DNA of 64,000 nucleotides from Ravibacter arvi (GCF_039540405.1 NZ_BAABEY010000001.1:1-64000); one strand, 5' to 3'. Numbered from the stretch's first letter, positions 35,205 through 44,008 are shown. Notes: a model not told the origin generated them from the sequence alone. Translations and numbers: made by a program.

Positions 35205-36455
35205 TTAAAACAATTTTCGCTTTCTTTTTTTCTTCCGGGTTACACCGTATTGCGGGGTGTATCGATGAATGTGCTCGGGGGCCATCAGCGATTCCAGAAG
35301 CCCTTCTTGGGATAGGTTGCTATTCCCTTGCGCCGTTTCCTTTATCGACAGAGACTGCTCTTGCGTTAGGACTGGTTTTATCTCTGAAGGATGCTCGTGC
35401 GCCACTTTTAGCAGGTGGTCCACAATTGCTTGTGCACTGTAGTTCTTGCCCAGATCGCTCCCGTTGAAAACTATTTTTCTGACATGATCCACAAAGGTGA
35501 TCCCGTAGATTCGTCCTTCCGTATTGACCCTGATCACCGTATCAATCCCCTGCTTTTTTAGCTCTTGGATCATACCCGGCAACGTGGGCCGGGACGAAAG
35601 AAATAATGCCCCATCTACCGCTGATTTGAGCCGGAGTTGATGCTCTTTCCGGCGCGTTTTGTTCAGCTGAAAGCGACCTTCTAAATACTTTATCCCAGGC
35701 TTACCCGGAAGCAAACTCGCTTTGATTGGCACCCCGATCTTATTGCCTTTTTCATCCAACAGTCGGTAGGAAAGCCCGCCGGATCGATAGGTACGCGAGT
35801 TGGGAGTGCCTCTGTCGGCCGTGACGTTATAAAGATTTAGAACGGCGTTCAACTCGGCAAGCGAGGTGTAGGTATATTGGTTTAACACACTGGTGAGCAC
35901 GTTTCCTATCGCGCGTTTGGTCTGGATTTTACCATATTCGATAATGCCAACATCTACCGGTTTCACCTGGAAGAGTTTGCGTTTTTGATCCTCGGCGCGT
36001 ACCAGGTTGTATTCCTTTTCCAGCGCTTTTCGGGCTACTTCTGATTGTACTTTCCCCAGGTTGTGCAGATTGATCCGACTACCGTCTGACCGGATATTGG
36101 TAGTCACCACGTGACAGTGCGGATGGGCGGCATCGTGGTGTTGATAGAGTAAATACGGCTGATCGCCAAAGCCTATACGCTCCATGTACTGGCCCGCGAT
36201 TTCTTTTAAAAGCCCTTCAGAAAGCTTCTCGGAAGAATCAAAATTCAGACTGATATGGACGGCGTTTACCTTGACTCCCGGGTTTAATTGGATGTGTTTT
36301 TTGAGCCTGTCCAGCTTCATTTCAGTGGTCATGTCTACTGCCCGGAGCGGGTAGTTTACCGCTTCCAGACACACCGCTTTCCCTTCCTTTACCTTGTTCT
36401 CGTTGTAGTGGAAAATGCCCCGGATGCTATTACTGCTAAAGATTATGGCCACCAT
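35205..36455 (-). CDS. mobB: relaxase (MobB, MOBP-type)
   Basis: A 416-aa relaxase that would nick and covalently bind the transferred strand at oriT. The N-terminal VAIIFSSNSIRGIFHYNENK matches the relaxase start with the catalytic Tyr region. The metal triad motif is seen as LYQHHDAAHPHCHVVTTNI (H-x-H). Residues beyond 200 carry no further catalytic motif; the basic C-terminus (TRKKKRKRKLF) fits DNA binding. Its start overlaps the end of the accessory gene mobA by 13 bases, implying translational coupling. No type IV secretion genes are nearby, so it would rely on a helper. Confidence 0.92.
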   Translation of the reverse strand: MVAIIFSSNSIRGIFHYNENKVKEGKAVCLEAVNYPLRAVDMTTEMKLDRLKKHIQLNPGVKVNAVHISLNFDSSEKLSEGLLKEIAGQYMERIGFGDQPYLLYQHHDAAHPHCHVVTTNIRSDGSRINLHNLGKVQSEVARKALEKEYNLVRAEDQKRKLFQVKPVDVGIIEYGKIQTKRAIGNVLTSVLNQYTYTSLAELNAVLNLYNVTADRGTPNSRTYRSGGLSYRLLDEKGNKIGVPIKASLLPGKPGIKYLEGRFQLNKTRRKEHQLRLKSAVDGALFLSSRPTLPGMIQELKKQGIDTVIRVNTEGRIYGITFVDHVRKIVFNGSDLGKNYSAQAIVDHLLKVAHEHPSEIKPVLTQEQSLSIKETAQGNSNLSQEGLLESLMAPEHIHRYTPQYGVTRKKKRKRKLF

Positions 36456-36832
36456 TTAAGCACCAGTTTTTTTAGCTCGAATTCGATGTTTCTCATGCGG
36501 TCGGGGAAGTTATCCCGCTCCGCTTGATAAGCCCTAAACCAGGCTTCGAGCTGATCTTTTCGGCCTAACAACTGCATCTTTCGGATGAGCTGATTGAAGT
36601 TGTTTCCGATGGCGTTTAGCTCCTTTCGTAAAGCGGTTAGTTCATTGAGTAGCTCTTCTTTTGATTCATCGCGGACTCTTACGACCACCGGCTTTTTCTG
36701 TAATACTTTTCGGGCATAGTCGCTGATGTTCCGGCAGGTTGTTTGTTGTACTGCCTTTTCTAATTGCTGCTTCTCGTCCGCGCTCAGGCGGATGTGCAGC
36801 CATTGACTGCGGTTGTTTTTTTGCTCTTTCAT
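36443..36832 (-). CDS. mobA: mobilisation accessory protein (MobA, ribbon-helix-helix)
   Basis: A 129-aa protein from the ATG at 36832 (MKEQKNNRSQWLHIRLSADE); the longer frame to 36940 would run through the hairpins of the candidate oriT. It has the ribbon-helix-helix pattern of relaxosome proteins (WLHIRLSADEKQQLEKAVQQ, NISDYARKVLQKKPVVV) and the family motif ELNAIGNNFNQLIRKMQLL. It would bind oriT and recruit the relaxase encoded next. Confidence 0.88.
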   Translation of the reverse strand: MKEQKNNRSQWLHIRLSADEKQQLEKAVQQTTCRNISDYARKVLQKKPVVVRVRDESKEELLNELTALRKELNAIGNNFNQLIRKMQLLGRKDQLEAWFRAYQAERDNFPDRMRNIEFELKKLVLKWWP

Positions 36833-36882
36833 CACATTTCGCTCTATCACAAGTTGAACTATAAAACACGTATCAATTACCA

Positions 36883-36990
36883 GGGGCGCCGACTTCGGAG
36901 GATGCGCCCCACCCATTCCGGTTGTGGCACAACGGTACATCTTGCCAAAACCGGTGCAAATAGGATATGCTCCCGGTTTTTAAGGATAAG
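36883..36990. other. candidate oriT
   Basis: Upstream of mobA lie nested inverted repeats: GGGGCGC / GCGCCCC (36883-36910), GTTGT / ACAAC (36921-36933) and CCGGTT / AACCGG (36918-36954). Clustered hairpins just upstream of the relaxosome gene are typical of an origin of transfer. The nick site was not identified. Confidence 0.45.
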
Positions 36991-37059
36991 CCCGCTTCTG
37001 AAAGTCATTGGAAAACGCTGAGTCTCTCGATTCCTTCAACGCTTTACCTCTAATCCGGA

Positions 37060-37956
37060 TCAAGATAATCTGACCTTTCTGGATACCCTTAGTTTCGGTC
37101 GCCTACTAACAAGGAATTCATTCAGATCCTGGGAGCCTTTGTAATACACACTACCAACCTGGATGATCCGGCTTTTACCGAGCAGGTATCCGGTTGCTTT
37201 CAGTCCGGCCTGATCGTTATCCAGGTAAAGCGATACGGCTTGGTAATCCAGGATTAGCGGGAGTGATCGCTCTAACAGGGAGAGTGAATTCAGGACCAGG
37301 TAGTCTGTCTCCGGCCATTTAATTTCCGGACGTAACGTCAGATAGGAAAGAAGGTCAAAAAAGCCTTCAAAGACAGATAGTCTGTTGTGTCCTGTTGAAA
37401 TGCTGCTCACCGCTTTTGGGGTACTACTTCCTTTAAAGAATTGGTTGCGGATTTCATAGCCGCCCAAATCGTTCTTGAAACCAAGGGCAAAGAGAGACTT
37501 CCCGTTCAAGGAGAAGTTGATTTCTTTCAGGTGCTCTTCAGCGATTCGGATCGGGATCCCCCTGGCTTTAAGATAGCCTAACAGTGCCGGAGAGGTGATG
37601 GGTTTCTCCCCGGTTACCAGAATGAGGGGCGTCTCATCCGGTATTTCTGGAAACTCCTTTTTCGGCAAACTGGTTTGTCCGGACAAGAGTTGTACTATTC
37701 CCTGAAAATCCCTTTGGTAATATTCCAGACAAAAATCAATAATCGAGCCGCCCTTTCCGGGGCCAAAATCATGCCACCGGTTCAAGCGGGCATTGACTTT
37801 GAAGGACGGGGTCTTTTCACTACGAAGCGGAGACCGATACCAATAGTTGAGTCCTTTGATTTTTGCGGGTTCATATCCGATCGATGCCAGGAACCCGACC
37901 AGGTCAATTTCGCGGAGTTTTTCCCACGAAATAAAAGAAGGTGTTTGCTTTTCCAT
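37060..37956 (-). CDS. CHC2/Toprim-type DNA primase of the mobilisable element
   Basis: A 298-aa protein from the ATG at 37956 (MEKQTPSFISWEKL); 23 further in-frame codons upstream lack family likeness. The N-terminus has the CHC2-like fold without its cysteines (YRSPLRSEKTPSFKVNARLN then RWHDFGPGKGGSIIDF), as usual in plasmid primases of Bacteroidota. The C-terminal Toprim domain shows VFEGFFDLLSYL and the acidic LYLDNDQAGLKATGYL. It lacks the RNA polymerase domain seen in DnaG, so it may depend on or substitute for host primase at lagging-strand replication after transfer. It is upstream of the mob operon in the same orientation. Confidence 0.85.
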   Translation of the reverse strand: MEKQTPSFISWEKLREIDLVGFLASIGYEPAKIKGLNYWYRSPLRSEKTPSFKVNARLNRWHDFGPGKGGSIIDFCLEYYQRDFQGIVQLLSGQTSLPKKEFPEIPDETPLILVTGEKPITSPALLGYLKARGIPIRIAEEHLKEINFSLNGKSLFALGFKNDLGGYEIRNQFFKGSSTPKAVSSISTGHNRLSVFEGFFDLLSYLTLRPEIKWPETDYLVLNSLSLLERSLPLILDYQAVSLYLDNDQAGLKATGYLLGKSRIIQVGSVYYKGSQDLNEFLVSRRPKLRVSRKVRLS

Positions 37957-38025
37957 TCGCCTCAGTCTTTCTCGTTTAAAAACAATTTGTGAGACGAAGG
38001 TAGAGGCTGATTTCGATACGACCAC

Positions 38026-38049
38026 TACCTGTTTGAATTTCAGACAGGT
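38026..38049. repeat. palindrome, degenerate copy (see 39554 and 41317)
   Basis: TACCTGTTTGAA followed by TTTCAGACAGGT, one substitution short of the two identical palindromes that flank the IS701-type element. It directly precedes the 38-bp repeat at 38050. Confidence 0.7.
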
Positions 38050-38087
38050 GAGTTGCCGGCTTTAATAGGAAGATCGAAATCCTACAG
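38050..38087. repeat. 38-bp direct repeat, copy 1
   Basis: GAGTTGCCGGCTTTA-TAGGA ... ATCCTACAG, repeated at 38933-38970 with two substitutions. It contains a small hairpin TAGGA / TCCTA. Both copies follow a CAGAC-GG sequence. Confidence 0.75.
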
Positions 38088-38116
38088 CGGTTATGTCGGC
38101 ACTTATCTGTGCATAA

Positions 38117-38242
38117 GGTATCGTCCTGGAGCAACCGGAAGTGGAACAACCAATACTGAAACTCGACATGCAGAAGTACGCGCCGGGTATCCACCTGCTC
38201 CGTACTTCGGACGGGAAAGTGCTGAAGCTTGTAAGGGAATGA
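38117..38242 (+). pseudogene. type IX secretion tail remnant
   Basis: A plus-strand frame ending at 38242 reads LKLDMQKYAPGIHLLRTSDG then KVLKLVRE, the last strands of a Por-type sorting tail. There is no start and no upstream body, so it is the 3' scrap of a lost secreted-protein gene trapped between the two 38-bp repeats. Confidence 0.5.
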
Positions 38243-38313
38243 TCTTATAACCCGGTATTGAAAAAATGAAAATGGTTTTTCTACGGTCCGGTTTTATTAT
38301 TTGTAGTTCCTTT

Positions 38314-38688
38314 TTACGACAGAAGGACGAATATCAATGCTGCAAGCGCCGGTAATCCCTGTTTGATAAATATACTTTTGGAAGCGGTAAGAGCGCCATA
38401 GATAGCTGCTGTCACCACACAGGCTAAAAAGAAAACCGCTACGTTTTTCTGCCACTCAGGATTGGAAATCAGCAGGGACCAGATAAGGCCCGCTGCGAGA
38501 AACCCGTTATAGAGTCCCTGGTTGGCTGCCAGTGCTTTGGTGGGCTTGAACAAGTATTCGGGAAAACTTCTGAAAGTCTTTTTGCCGAGGGTTTCCCAGG
38601 CAAACATTTCTATCCAAAGAATGTAAAGATGCTCGATTGCGACCAGCCCGATCAGGATTTTTGCCAGCATTCCGATTGTTTCCTCCAT
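38314..38688 (-). CDS. DUF1304-family membrane protein
   Basis: A 124-aa protein from the ATG at 38688 (the in-frame TTG at 38697 is less likely). Four membrane helices: IGMLAKILIGLVAIEHLYILWIE, LYNGFLAAGLIWSLLI, VAVFFLACVVTAAIYGAL and QGLPALAALIFVLLS. EHLYILWIEMFAWET and NQGLYNGFLAAGL are the DUF1304 signatures. Function unknown. It lies between the two 38-bp repeats and may be cargo. Confidence 0.85.
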   Translation of the reverse strand: MEETIGMLAKILIGLVAIEHLYILWIEMFAWETLGKKTFRSFPEYLFKPTKALAANQGLYNGFLAAGLIWSLLISNPEWQKNVAVFFLACVVTAAIYGALTASKSIFIKQGLPALAALIFVLLS

Positions 38689-38932
38689 GTTTGCCAAAAG
38701 TTTTTCAGGTTATTGCCTTCTGATAAAAAGCCTTCAGAAGGAATTTTTACTGCGATCGGTTTTTTTTTATTCACAATATTCCCGGTGATCTGACTATGGC
38801 GAATCCAAGCAACAACAGGGAATCGGCTGCTGCCTTATAGACGTTCTGTAATTAATTCGTATCCAACCGCCATGAATCCTCTAGCCAGAAAATTAGGTGG
38901 TCAACTTCTCCGAAATACCCATTCAGACGGGG

Positions 38933-38970
38933 GAGTTGCCGGCTTTAGTAGGAAGATCGGAATCCTACAG
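38933..38970. repeat. 38-bp direct repeat, copy 2
   Basis: Same orientation as 38050-38087; differences are A to G in the TTTARTAGG and CGRAATCC positions. The two copies bracket the DUF1304 gene and the secretion-tail remnant. Confidence 0.75.
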
Positions 38971-39000
38971 GGTATAGCGTGAGGGAAGCGAGGGACCTTG

Positions 39001-39480
39001 TTAATTGGACTGCTTTCCTGCTACGATCACTACACCATTCAGATTCGGATTGGCGGGGCTTTTCGGGATGTAATTGGGTGGAAGGACTAAATAAGACATT
39101 GGCAAGGTTGTTTTCTCCTGGAAGATCTGACCGGAAATTTCACTTTCGTAGTCTTGCATCTCCCAATTAGGATAGGAAAGCACATACGTGTCTTCCCTAG
39201 ATTTAAATCCGGCAGTCCTGAAAAAAGTTGCTCCGGCAGGAGCTTCTTCTCTTTTGGTTTGAATCGTCACGATTAATGAGTCAGCGCTTTTTCTACCTAC
39301 CTCTATGTAAAACGCGCTATAGCCGAACTTATCGATACCGTCCCCTAAGAGGGTATCGCCATTTACTACATAGGTTTTTACATTATAGCGACCCGATAAT
39401 TGAGCGGCTGTATCATTGGGTACATTAACCTTGTTGCACCCATAGAGAAAGAAAAACAAAAGAACAGAACTGTATCGCAT
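39001..39480 (-). CDS. small lipoprotein
   Basis: A 159-aa protein from the ATG at 39480 (MRYSSVLLFFFLYGC): short signal peptide and a lipobox LYGC, so the Cys would be lipidated. The mature part is beta-rich (GRYNVKTYVVNGDTLLGDG, LIVTIQTKREE) without recognised family. Probably anchored in the outer membrane. Its orientation is away from the IS insertion. Confidence 0.7.
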   Translation of the reverse strand: MRYSSVLLFFFLYGCNKVNVPNDTAAQLSGRYNVKTYVVNGDTLLGDGIDKFGYSAFYIEVGRKSADSLIVTIQTKREEAPAGATFFRTAGFKSREDTYVLSYPNWEMQDYESEISGQIFQEKTTLPMSYLVLPPNYIPKSPANPNLNGVVIVAGKQSN

Positions 39481-39553
39481 CTTAGGCAAGGATATGATGG
39501 ATCATCATTACGGCAATGGATTCAGCAAAAGTATACAGTTTACCTTTAAAGAC

Positions 39554-39578
39554 TACCTGTTTGAAATTCAAACAGGTA
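39554..39578. repeat. 25-bp palindrome, left of the IS701-type element
   Basis: 12-bp arms TACCTGTTTGAA and TTCAAACAGGTA around a central A. An identical copy lies at 41317-41341 on the other side of the insertion sequence and a diverged one at 38026. Confidence 0.85.
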
Positions 39579-39678
39579 CTCAAGTTTGGCAGTTTACTAG
39601 ATTTTCCCAAAAAAGAGCCTCATTATTTTGAATTGAGGCTTTTTTTTATGAGATTTATATCTAGTTAATCAACTAGAT

Positions 39679-39885
39679 ATGGGTTATTCAACAAAAATTC
39701 AGGTTATCAAGCGAACTGCCAGCGAGCAGTGGTATGTCAACTTTCCTGCCGCCGTGGCGCAGGCGATTGAATTTCAACAAGGAGAAGTTGTTGAATGGAT
39801 TATAGATGATCACCAGCGTCTGGTGCTTCAGCGGAGTGATGAAGCGGTGAAAGGCCTTAAAAAAAAACTGCCGAAGAAAACCTGA
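39679..39885 (+). CDS. AbrB/MazE-like DNA-binding protein carried by the IS
   Basis: A 68-aa protein with the swapped-hairpin AbrB pattern: TKIQVIKRTASEQWYVNFPA, AVAQAIEFQQGEVVEWIID, DHQRLVLQRSD. It starts 89 bases inside the left inverted repeat and ends 5 bases before the transposase frame, so it is an integral gene of the element, probably a regulator of transposase expression or an antitoxin-like binder. The flanking palindromes are obvious candidates for its binding site, which is inference. Confidence 0.75.
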   Translation: MGYSTKIQVIKRTASEQWYVNFPAAVAQAIEFQQGEVVEWIIDDHQRLVLQRSDEAVKGLKKKLPKKT

Positions 39886-39890
39886 TTGAC

Positions 39891-41305
39891 GTGTTTGTCC
39901 TGCTTTGGAGTAGATGTAACCGTGCTTTCAAGCAGGCCAGAACACACCAAAGAGCCATCAGTCTGGCTCATGGGGTGTTGAATTGTTTGGGGCGTCGTAC
40001 CATAACGGGCATGTTGTGTGGGAGCGAGCAGCAATTTAAAGACTGGAGTTGGGCTTATCGTCTTTTTGCGGCCAACCGAATGAATGTGAGTGAATTATTT
40101 TCGGTTGTCAGAAAAGAAGCCGTTGAGCAACTACCCGATCTTGATCGTGAAACCATCTATGCGCATATGGATGATACACTTATACGTAAAAGAGGGAAAA
40201 AGGTGGCTGGTACCAAATGGCTGCGAGACCCGCTGGGCCGCATTTTCATTCCAATTTTGTTTGGGGGCAGCGTTTTATAGGCATGTCGTTGTCTGTTTTT
40301 GATCAAAGACCGGGCATAGCACGGGCCATTCCCGTTGATTTTCATCACTGTCCGCCAGTCAAAAAGCCGTCCAAATATGCCGATCAGCAAGAATTGTCCA
40401 CCTATAAGAAGCTACAAGCACAGACCAAGATGAGTGTGGTGGGAGCAGAAAGAATACAAGAGTTAAGAGAAAAGCTTGATACGGACGGATATGAGAACCG
40501 CCGCCTTCTTATCAGCGTCGATGGCAGCTACACCAATCAGACGGTCATCAAAGCCCTGCCCAAGCAGGTAACCTTGATTGGACGGTGCCGTAAAGACAGC
40601 AAGTTTTACGAAATTCCTCCACCTGCACACAAGGGACGCGGGCGGAATAAATATTATGGCCAATTACTTCCCACACCGGAGCAAATACGCCAATCCGATG
40701 AATACCCATGGCAGCAGGTGAAGGCATGGGCCTCAGGAAGTATCCATCATTTTGATGTCAAAGTAATCAGAAACATCAGGTGGCGAAAAGCTGGCCAAAG
40801 AAATCTGGTATTGCTTGTTGTTCGCCCTATTGCTTACAGGCCTACCCGCAAATCAAGATTATATTACCGGCAGCCGGCTTACCTTATCGCTACCGACCCG
40901 GATATACCAGTCAATCAATTACTTCAGACCTATTTATGGAGATGGGAAATCGAAGTCGGATTTAAAGACAAGAAAACCTTAATTGGCTGCGGACAGGCAC
41001 AAATCAGAAAACCTGAACAGGTACAGCAGGTGCCCGCTTTTGTAACAGCATGTTACGCTTTGCTTCTGCTGGCCTCACAAAAAACCAAAAATGTGTCTAA
41101 CTACTTGCCGACTACAAAATGGTATACGCCCAACAAACGCACAAGAAATACAACAGGGGATATCATTAATATGTTCAGAGCCCAGAATTGGGCCAAGTCA
41201 ACCGCCATCAATTTCTCCCACTTCGTAGACAAATCAAACAAAAATATGAACTTTCAGAAATTGACAAATCCAGCAATGGCGGCGATGTTTTACAACAGAA
41301 ATTAG
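39891..41305 (+). pseudogene. IS701-type DDE transposase in two overlapping frames
   Basis: Frame 1 (to 40280) gives MLCGSEQQFKDWSWAYRLFA and ETIYAHMDDTLIRKRGKKVA with the first catalytic Asp, then RDPLG before losing register. Frame 2 (from about 40226) continues PHFHSNFVWGQRFIGMSLSV, then LLISVDGSYTNQTVIKAL, then LQTYLWRWEIEVGFKDKKTL with the catalytic Glu. The joint lies near 40226-40240 in CCCGCTGGGCCGC. Either a programmed shift produces the full protein, as in some IS families, or the copy is dead. About 470 aa when joined, which fits an intact IS701 transposase. Confidence 0.75.
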
Positions 41306-41316
41306 CCAAACTTGAA

Positions 41317-41341
41317 TACCTGTTTGAAATTCAAACAGGTA
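41317..41341. repeat. 25-bp palindrome, right of the IS701-type element
   Basis: Identical to 39554-39578. Too long for an ordinary target duplication; the element probably targets or carries this palindrome at both ends. Confidence 0.85.
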
Positions 41342-41401
41342 GTAAAACCTTATGTTGCGTGCGCTATCTTTGAAATAGTGTTGAACGAAAACGCGAGTAA
41401 G

Positions 41402-41671
41402 ATGGATCAAAAAGAACTGGTACGGGTGTATGAAACGCTGTTGATCACGCCGGGAATGAACGATGTAGTCAAGCTGGATTTAAAGATTTCCAGAAAGCTG
41501 GTCTTGCTGTTAAGCCAGGTAGTAGAGAAGGGAATACGGGTAGAGGATACCGGTCTGAATGCGGTTGACAAGGAGGCTGCCAAAGAACTACAACTGGTAG
41601 TGGGTGATTGCCTGGCCAAAGCCGGGTTAACCGGGCTTATGGGGAAGCTCAAGGAAATGACTTCCGGATGA
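41402..41671 (+). CDS. small helical protein of unknown function
   Basis: An 89-aa protein from the ATG at 41402 (MDQKELVRVYETLLITPGMN). Largely helical (VVKLDLKISRKLVLLLSQVV, AAKELQLVVGDCLAKAGLTG). The longer frame from 41312 begins inside the palindrome. No family recognised; its place within the mobilisable segment suggests a plasmid-type accessory gene. Confidence 0.65.
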   Translation: MDQKELVRVYETLLITPGMNDVVKLDLKISRKLVLLLSQVVEKGIRVEDTGLNAVDKEAAKELQLVVGDCLAKAGLTGLMGKLKEMTSG

Positions 41672-41748
41672 GACTTCCGTGGAAATAAAAAATGAGTAAA
41701 AAGAAAGCCACTGATCTCCATTCAATAAGATTAGTGGCTCATTGACTC

Positions 41749-42222
41749 TCACATTAATCCTTCATCGGCAAAAGATTTGTAAGTCCCTTCCGGAGTCAGA
41801 ATAATATGATCCAGTACGGGAAGCTCCATTAGTTTCCCGACTTCTACGAGTTGACGGGTTAGGGTCAAATCGGCTTCGCTAGGCTTAAGATTACCTGAAG
41901 GGTGGTTGTGCGATAGGATCAGGCAGGTGGCCGCTGATTTCAACGCAGCGCCGAAAACCAGCTTAATGTCTACAACAGTACCGGTCATGCCACCACTGGA
42001 AAGATTAATTACTCCGAGCACTTTATTGGCGCGGTTGAGCAAAAGCACCTTGAATTCTTCAAAGAGTCCGATCGTATCAGGGTTCCAGCAGGCTGAAAGA
42101 ATTCTGAAAGCATCCGAACTCTGGCTCACTACCGGAGCATCTGAAAGTTTAGCCCCGCTGCGGTAGCGCAATTGTATTTCGGCAACCTGAAAAAGAGTGT
42201 TAGACTGAAGCATCGTTTCCAT
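41749..42222 (-). CDS. radC: RadC-family JAB-domain protein
   Basis: A 157-aa protein from the ATG at 42222 (a second at 42228 is possible). The JAB/MPN+ metal site is complete: SHNHPSGNLKPSEADLTLTR with H-x-H and the later Asp. FKVLLLNRANKVLGVINLSS and GGMTGTVVDIKLVFGAAL are typical RadC strands. It is the short version without the N-terminal helix-hairpin-helix, as common on mobile elements of this phylum, where it is thought to be a hydrolase with unknown substrate rather than a repair protein. Confidence 0.9.
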   Translation of the reverse strand: METMLQSNTLFQVAEIQLRYRSGAKLSDAPVVSQSSDAFRILSACWNPDTIGLFEEFKVLLLNRANKVLGVINLSSGGMTGTVVDIKLVFGAALKSAATCLILSHNHPSGNLKPSEADLTLTRQLVEVGKLMELPVLDHIILTPEGTYKSFADEGLM

Positions 42223-42331
42223 AATCATCAAAAGCCTAAAGTGAACAAATTGATTATGGTGCTCCCACCGGACGGTGGCGATCAAAGAAAGGGAGGAACG
42301 GAATAAAAGAAAGGTACGCGAGGGTTGGTGT

Positions 42332-42838
42332 TTATGCCGGAAATTCCCTTTCTGCTTCAGTAGCCACCTGTTCGAACTTTGCATCGGAATGAATGAGCAA
42401 CACATGCTTGAAATCGTTACATCTCGCACGAAGACCTAGCCGGCAGCGTGTGGAACCAGGCATTTTCTTTGTTGCCCGGCCGGACAAAGAAAGAAAAGAA
42501 AGGGGGACTGTTGCTTTTTTTTGCACTGCGAAGAAGGAAAGTTGGAAGACTGTACCGTACTTATTTGAGGTAAAATCGTAAGTGTCCTTCAATTTCCCGG
42601 CAAGGAGACGTATGAGTTTTAGTCCCAGCGTATTACTCTGGCGATTTTTGAGGGGGTTAGGTGCATCCAGTCCTGTTGTCGCAGAAGGTAAGTCTGATTT
42701 CAGCGTTCTGATAGTGGCAGGAATCGTTGAGGCAAGATTGATGGTTGTCTGGAGTGCGTATTTACAGGCGTTGGTAATCAACTCATTGAGGATAGAAGGG
42801 ATTAGCGACTTGTTTGAAACTTTACATTAGTACGTCTC
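42332..42838 (-). pseudogene. sensor histidine kinase C-terminal fragment
   Basis: The minus-strand frame reads VSNKSLIPSILNELITNACK (N box), then LGLKLIRLLAGKLKDTYDFT and KYGTVFQLSF, the end of a HisKA_2/HWE-like kinase ATPase domain; the G1 box is degenerate. The tail after FQLSF is not kinase-like. The fragment starts at the very 3' end of the bestrophin gene in another frame, so the rest of the kinase was removed by a recombination there. Confidence 0.6.
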
Positions 42839-43841
42839 CTACCGGCTGAACCGGCTTCGGTATATCATTCTCACCAAGCATCTGTAACAGGTCTATCTCG
42901 ATGGTTCGGCAGATGGAGAGCATCGGAACGTCCGTCCCTAACCCCTCGAAGGGGTTCTCTGAATAGTCGCCAATGAGTTCCATTACTACGTAAATCCAAC
43001 CGACCAGGGTACCAAATGGGATCATCAGCCATACACCGGCCTCACCTATCTTGGTGAACTCCGCCACAATCCCAAGGGGCAGCAGGAAAATAAAAAGGCA
43101 GGTAAAAATGAAGCTCATGTTGGCGTACTGACGTGGTAATGGAAATTTCTTGATACGCTCTGCTCTTCCCTGATGATCGTAAAAATCGTTGAGTACTTTC
43201 TGCAGATCAAGCTGCCGTCGCATGTGCAGCGTTCCGTTTTCCTCAAGTTCGGTCAGCTCCAGAGACTGAAGGTTGATGATTTGTGTGGCCTTATTCGCTG
43301 ATGAGTCGAGCGCTGTCATTTCAGAAAAATAGTTCTCTTTTTGCACCTGGTTCAGATACTCTTTGAACAGTCCTACGCCTCCTGTTTCTCTTCTCCTGGC
43401 GCCCAGCTTCCCGAATTGGCCTCTCAGGCTAACGTGTTCCCATTGCGTTGGGATCAGCAGCTGCTCTCTTAAAGTATATAGCCACGCAATATGACGGTAG
43501 ATCAATTTCTTTTTTACCGCCTTAATTTCAGCCTCCGAAAGTTCGTTACTCCGAACGAAAGCATTCACCATTGTTCCCCAGCTTCTGCTGCTGTTTACGA
43601 TGGCTCCCCATACCTTCCGGGCTTCCCAAACCCTGTCGTAGGACTGATTATTTTTGAAGCCAACGTAAAAAGCTACCGCTGTCCCGATCAGCGACACCGG
43701 TAACCAGGGAATGGAAATCCAGTGCCAGTCAAGGACCCGGTACAAAACGGAGACGATGAGCATGTACCCACTCAACCACAGGAAATGATGTCCTGCGAAT
43801 GCGAGTATCGCCTTTACGGGTAGTGTTTTTCTGACAAGCAT
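42822..43841 (-). CDS. bestrophin-like chloride channel (RFP-TM)
   Basis: A 339-aa membrane protein. The family features are GHHFLWLSGYMLIVSVLYRV (first helix), the highly conserved GTAVAFYVGFKNNQSYDRVW then EARKVWGAIVNSSRSWG, and MSFIFTCLFIFLLPLGIVAE followed by MIPFGTLVGWIYVVMELIGD and YSENPFEGLGTDVPM. Bacterial bestrophins are pentameric channels in the inner membrane. The complete length argues it is functional. The downstream kinase fragment overlaps its last codons. Confidence 0.9.
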   Translation of the reverse strand: MLVRKTLPVKAILAFAGHHFLWLSGYMLIVSVLYRVLDWHWISIPWLPVSLIGTAVAFYVGFKNNQSYDRVWEARKVWGAIVNSSRSWGTMVNAFVRSNELSEAEIKAVKKKLIYRHIAWLYTLREQLLIPTQWEHVSLRGQFGKLGARRRETGGVGLFKEYLNQVQKENYFSEMTALDSSANKATQIINLQSLELTELEENGTLHMRRQLDLQKVLNDFYDHQGRAERIKKFPLPRQYANMSFIFTCLFIFLLPLGIVAEFTKIGEAGVWLMIPFGTLVGWIYVVMELIGDYSENPFEGLGTDVPMLSICRTIEIDLLQMLGENDIPKPVQPVGDVLM

Positions 43842-44008
43842 GTGATATTAAGATTCTGATTACAGTCAAATTTAGGGAATCGGATGATTCATCCTTCGGG
43901 ACCTTAAGCGAATAAATAATAAACAGCTGAAAATCAACAAATTCGTTTTCAAGTAGCTAAATTGCCTACCAGACTAAATTAAAGAGTTGTCTTGGAGCTC
44001 GATCAGCT
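43842..44008. other. intergenic, promoter side of the bestrophin gene
   Basis: AT-rich with no frame; nothing else seen. Confidence 0.3.

Larger units (their letters stand above)
39580..41315 (+). mobile_element. IS4-superfamily (IS701-like) insertion sequence
   Basis: About 1.74 kb with terminal inverted repeats TCAAGTTTGGC (39580-39590) and GCCAAACTTGA (41305-41315), the right one overlapping the transposase stop. Outside each end lies one copy of the same 25-bp palindrome. Contents: an AbrB-like small gene and a DDE transposase split by a frame change. Confidence 0.75.
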
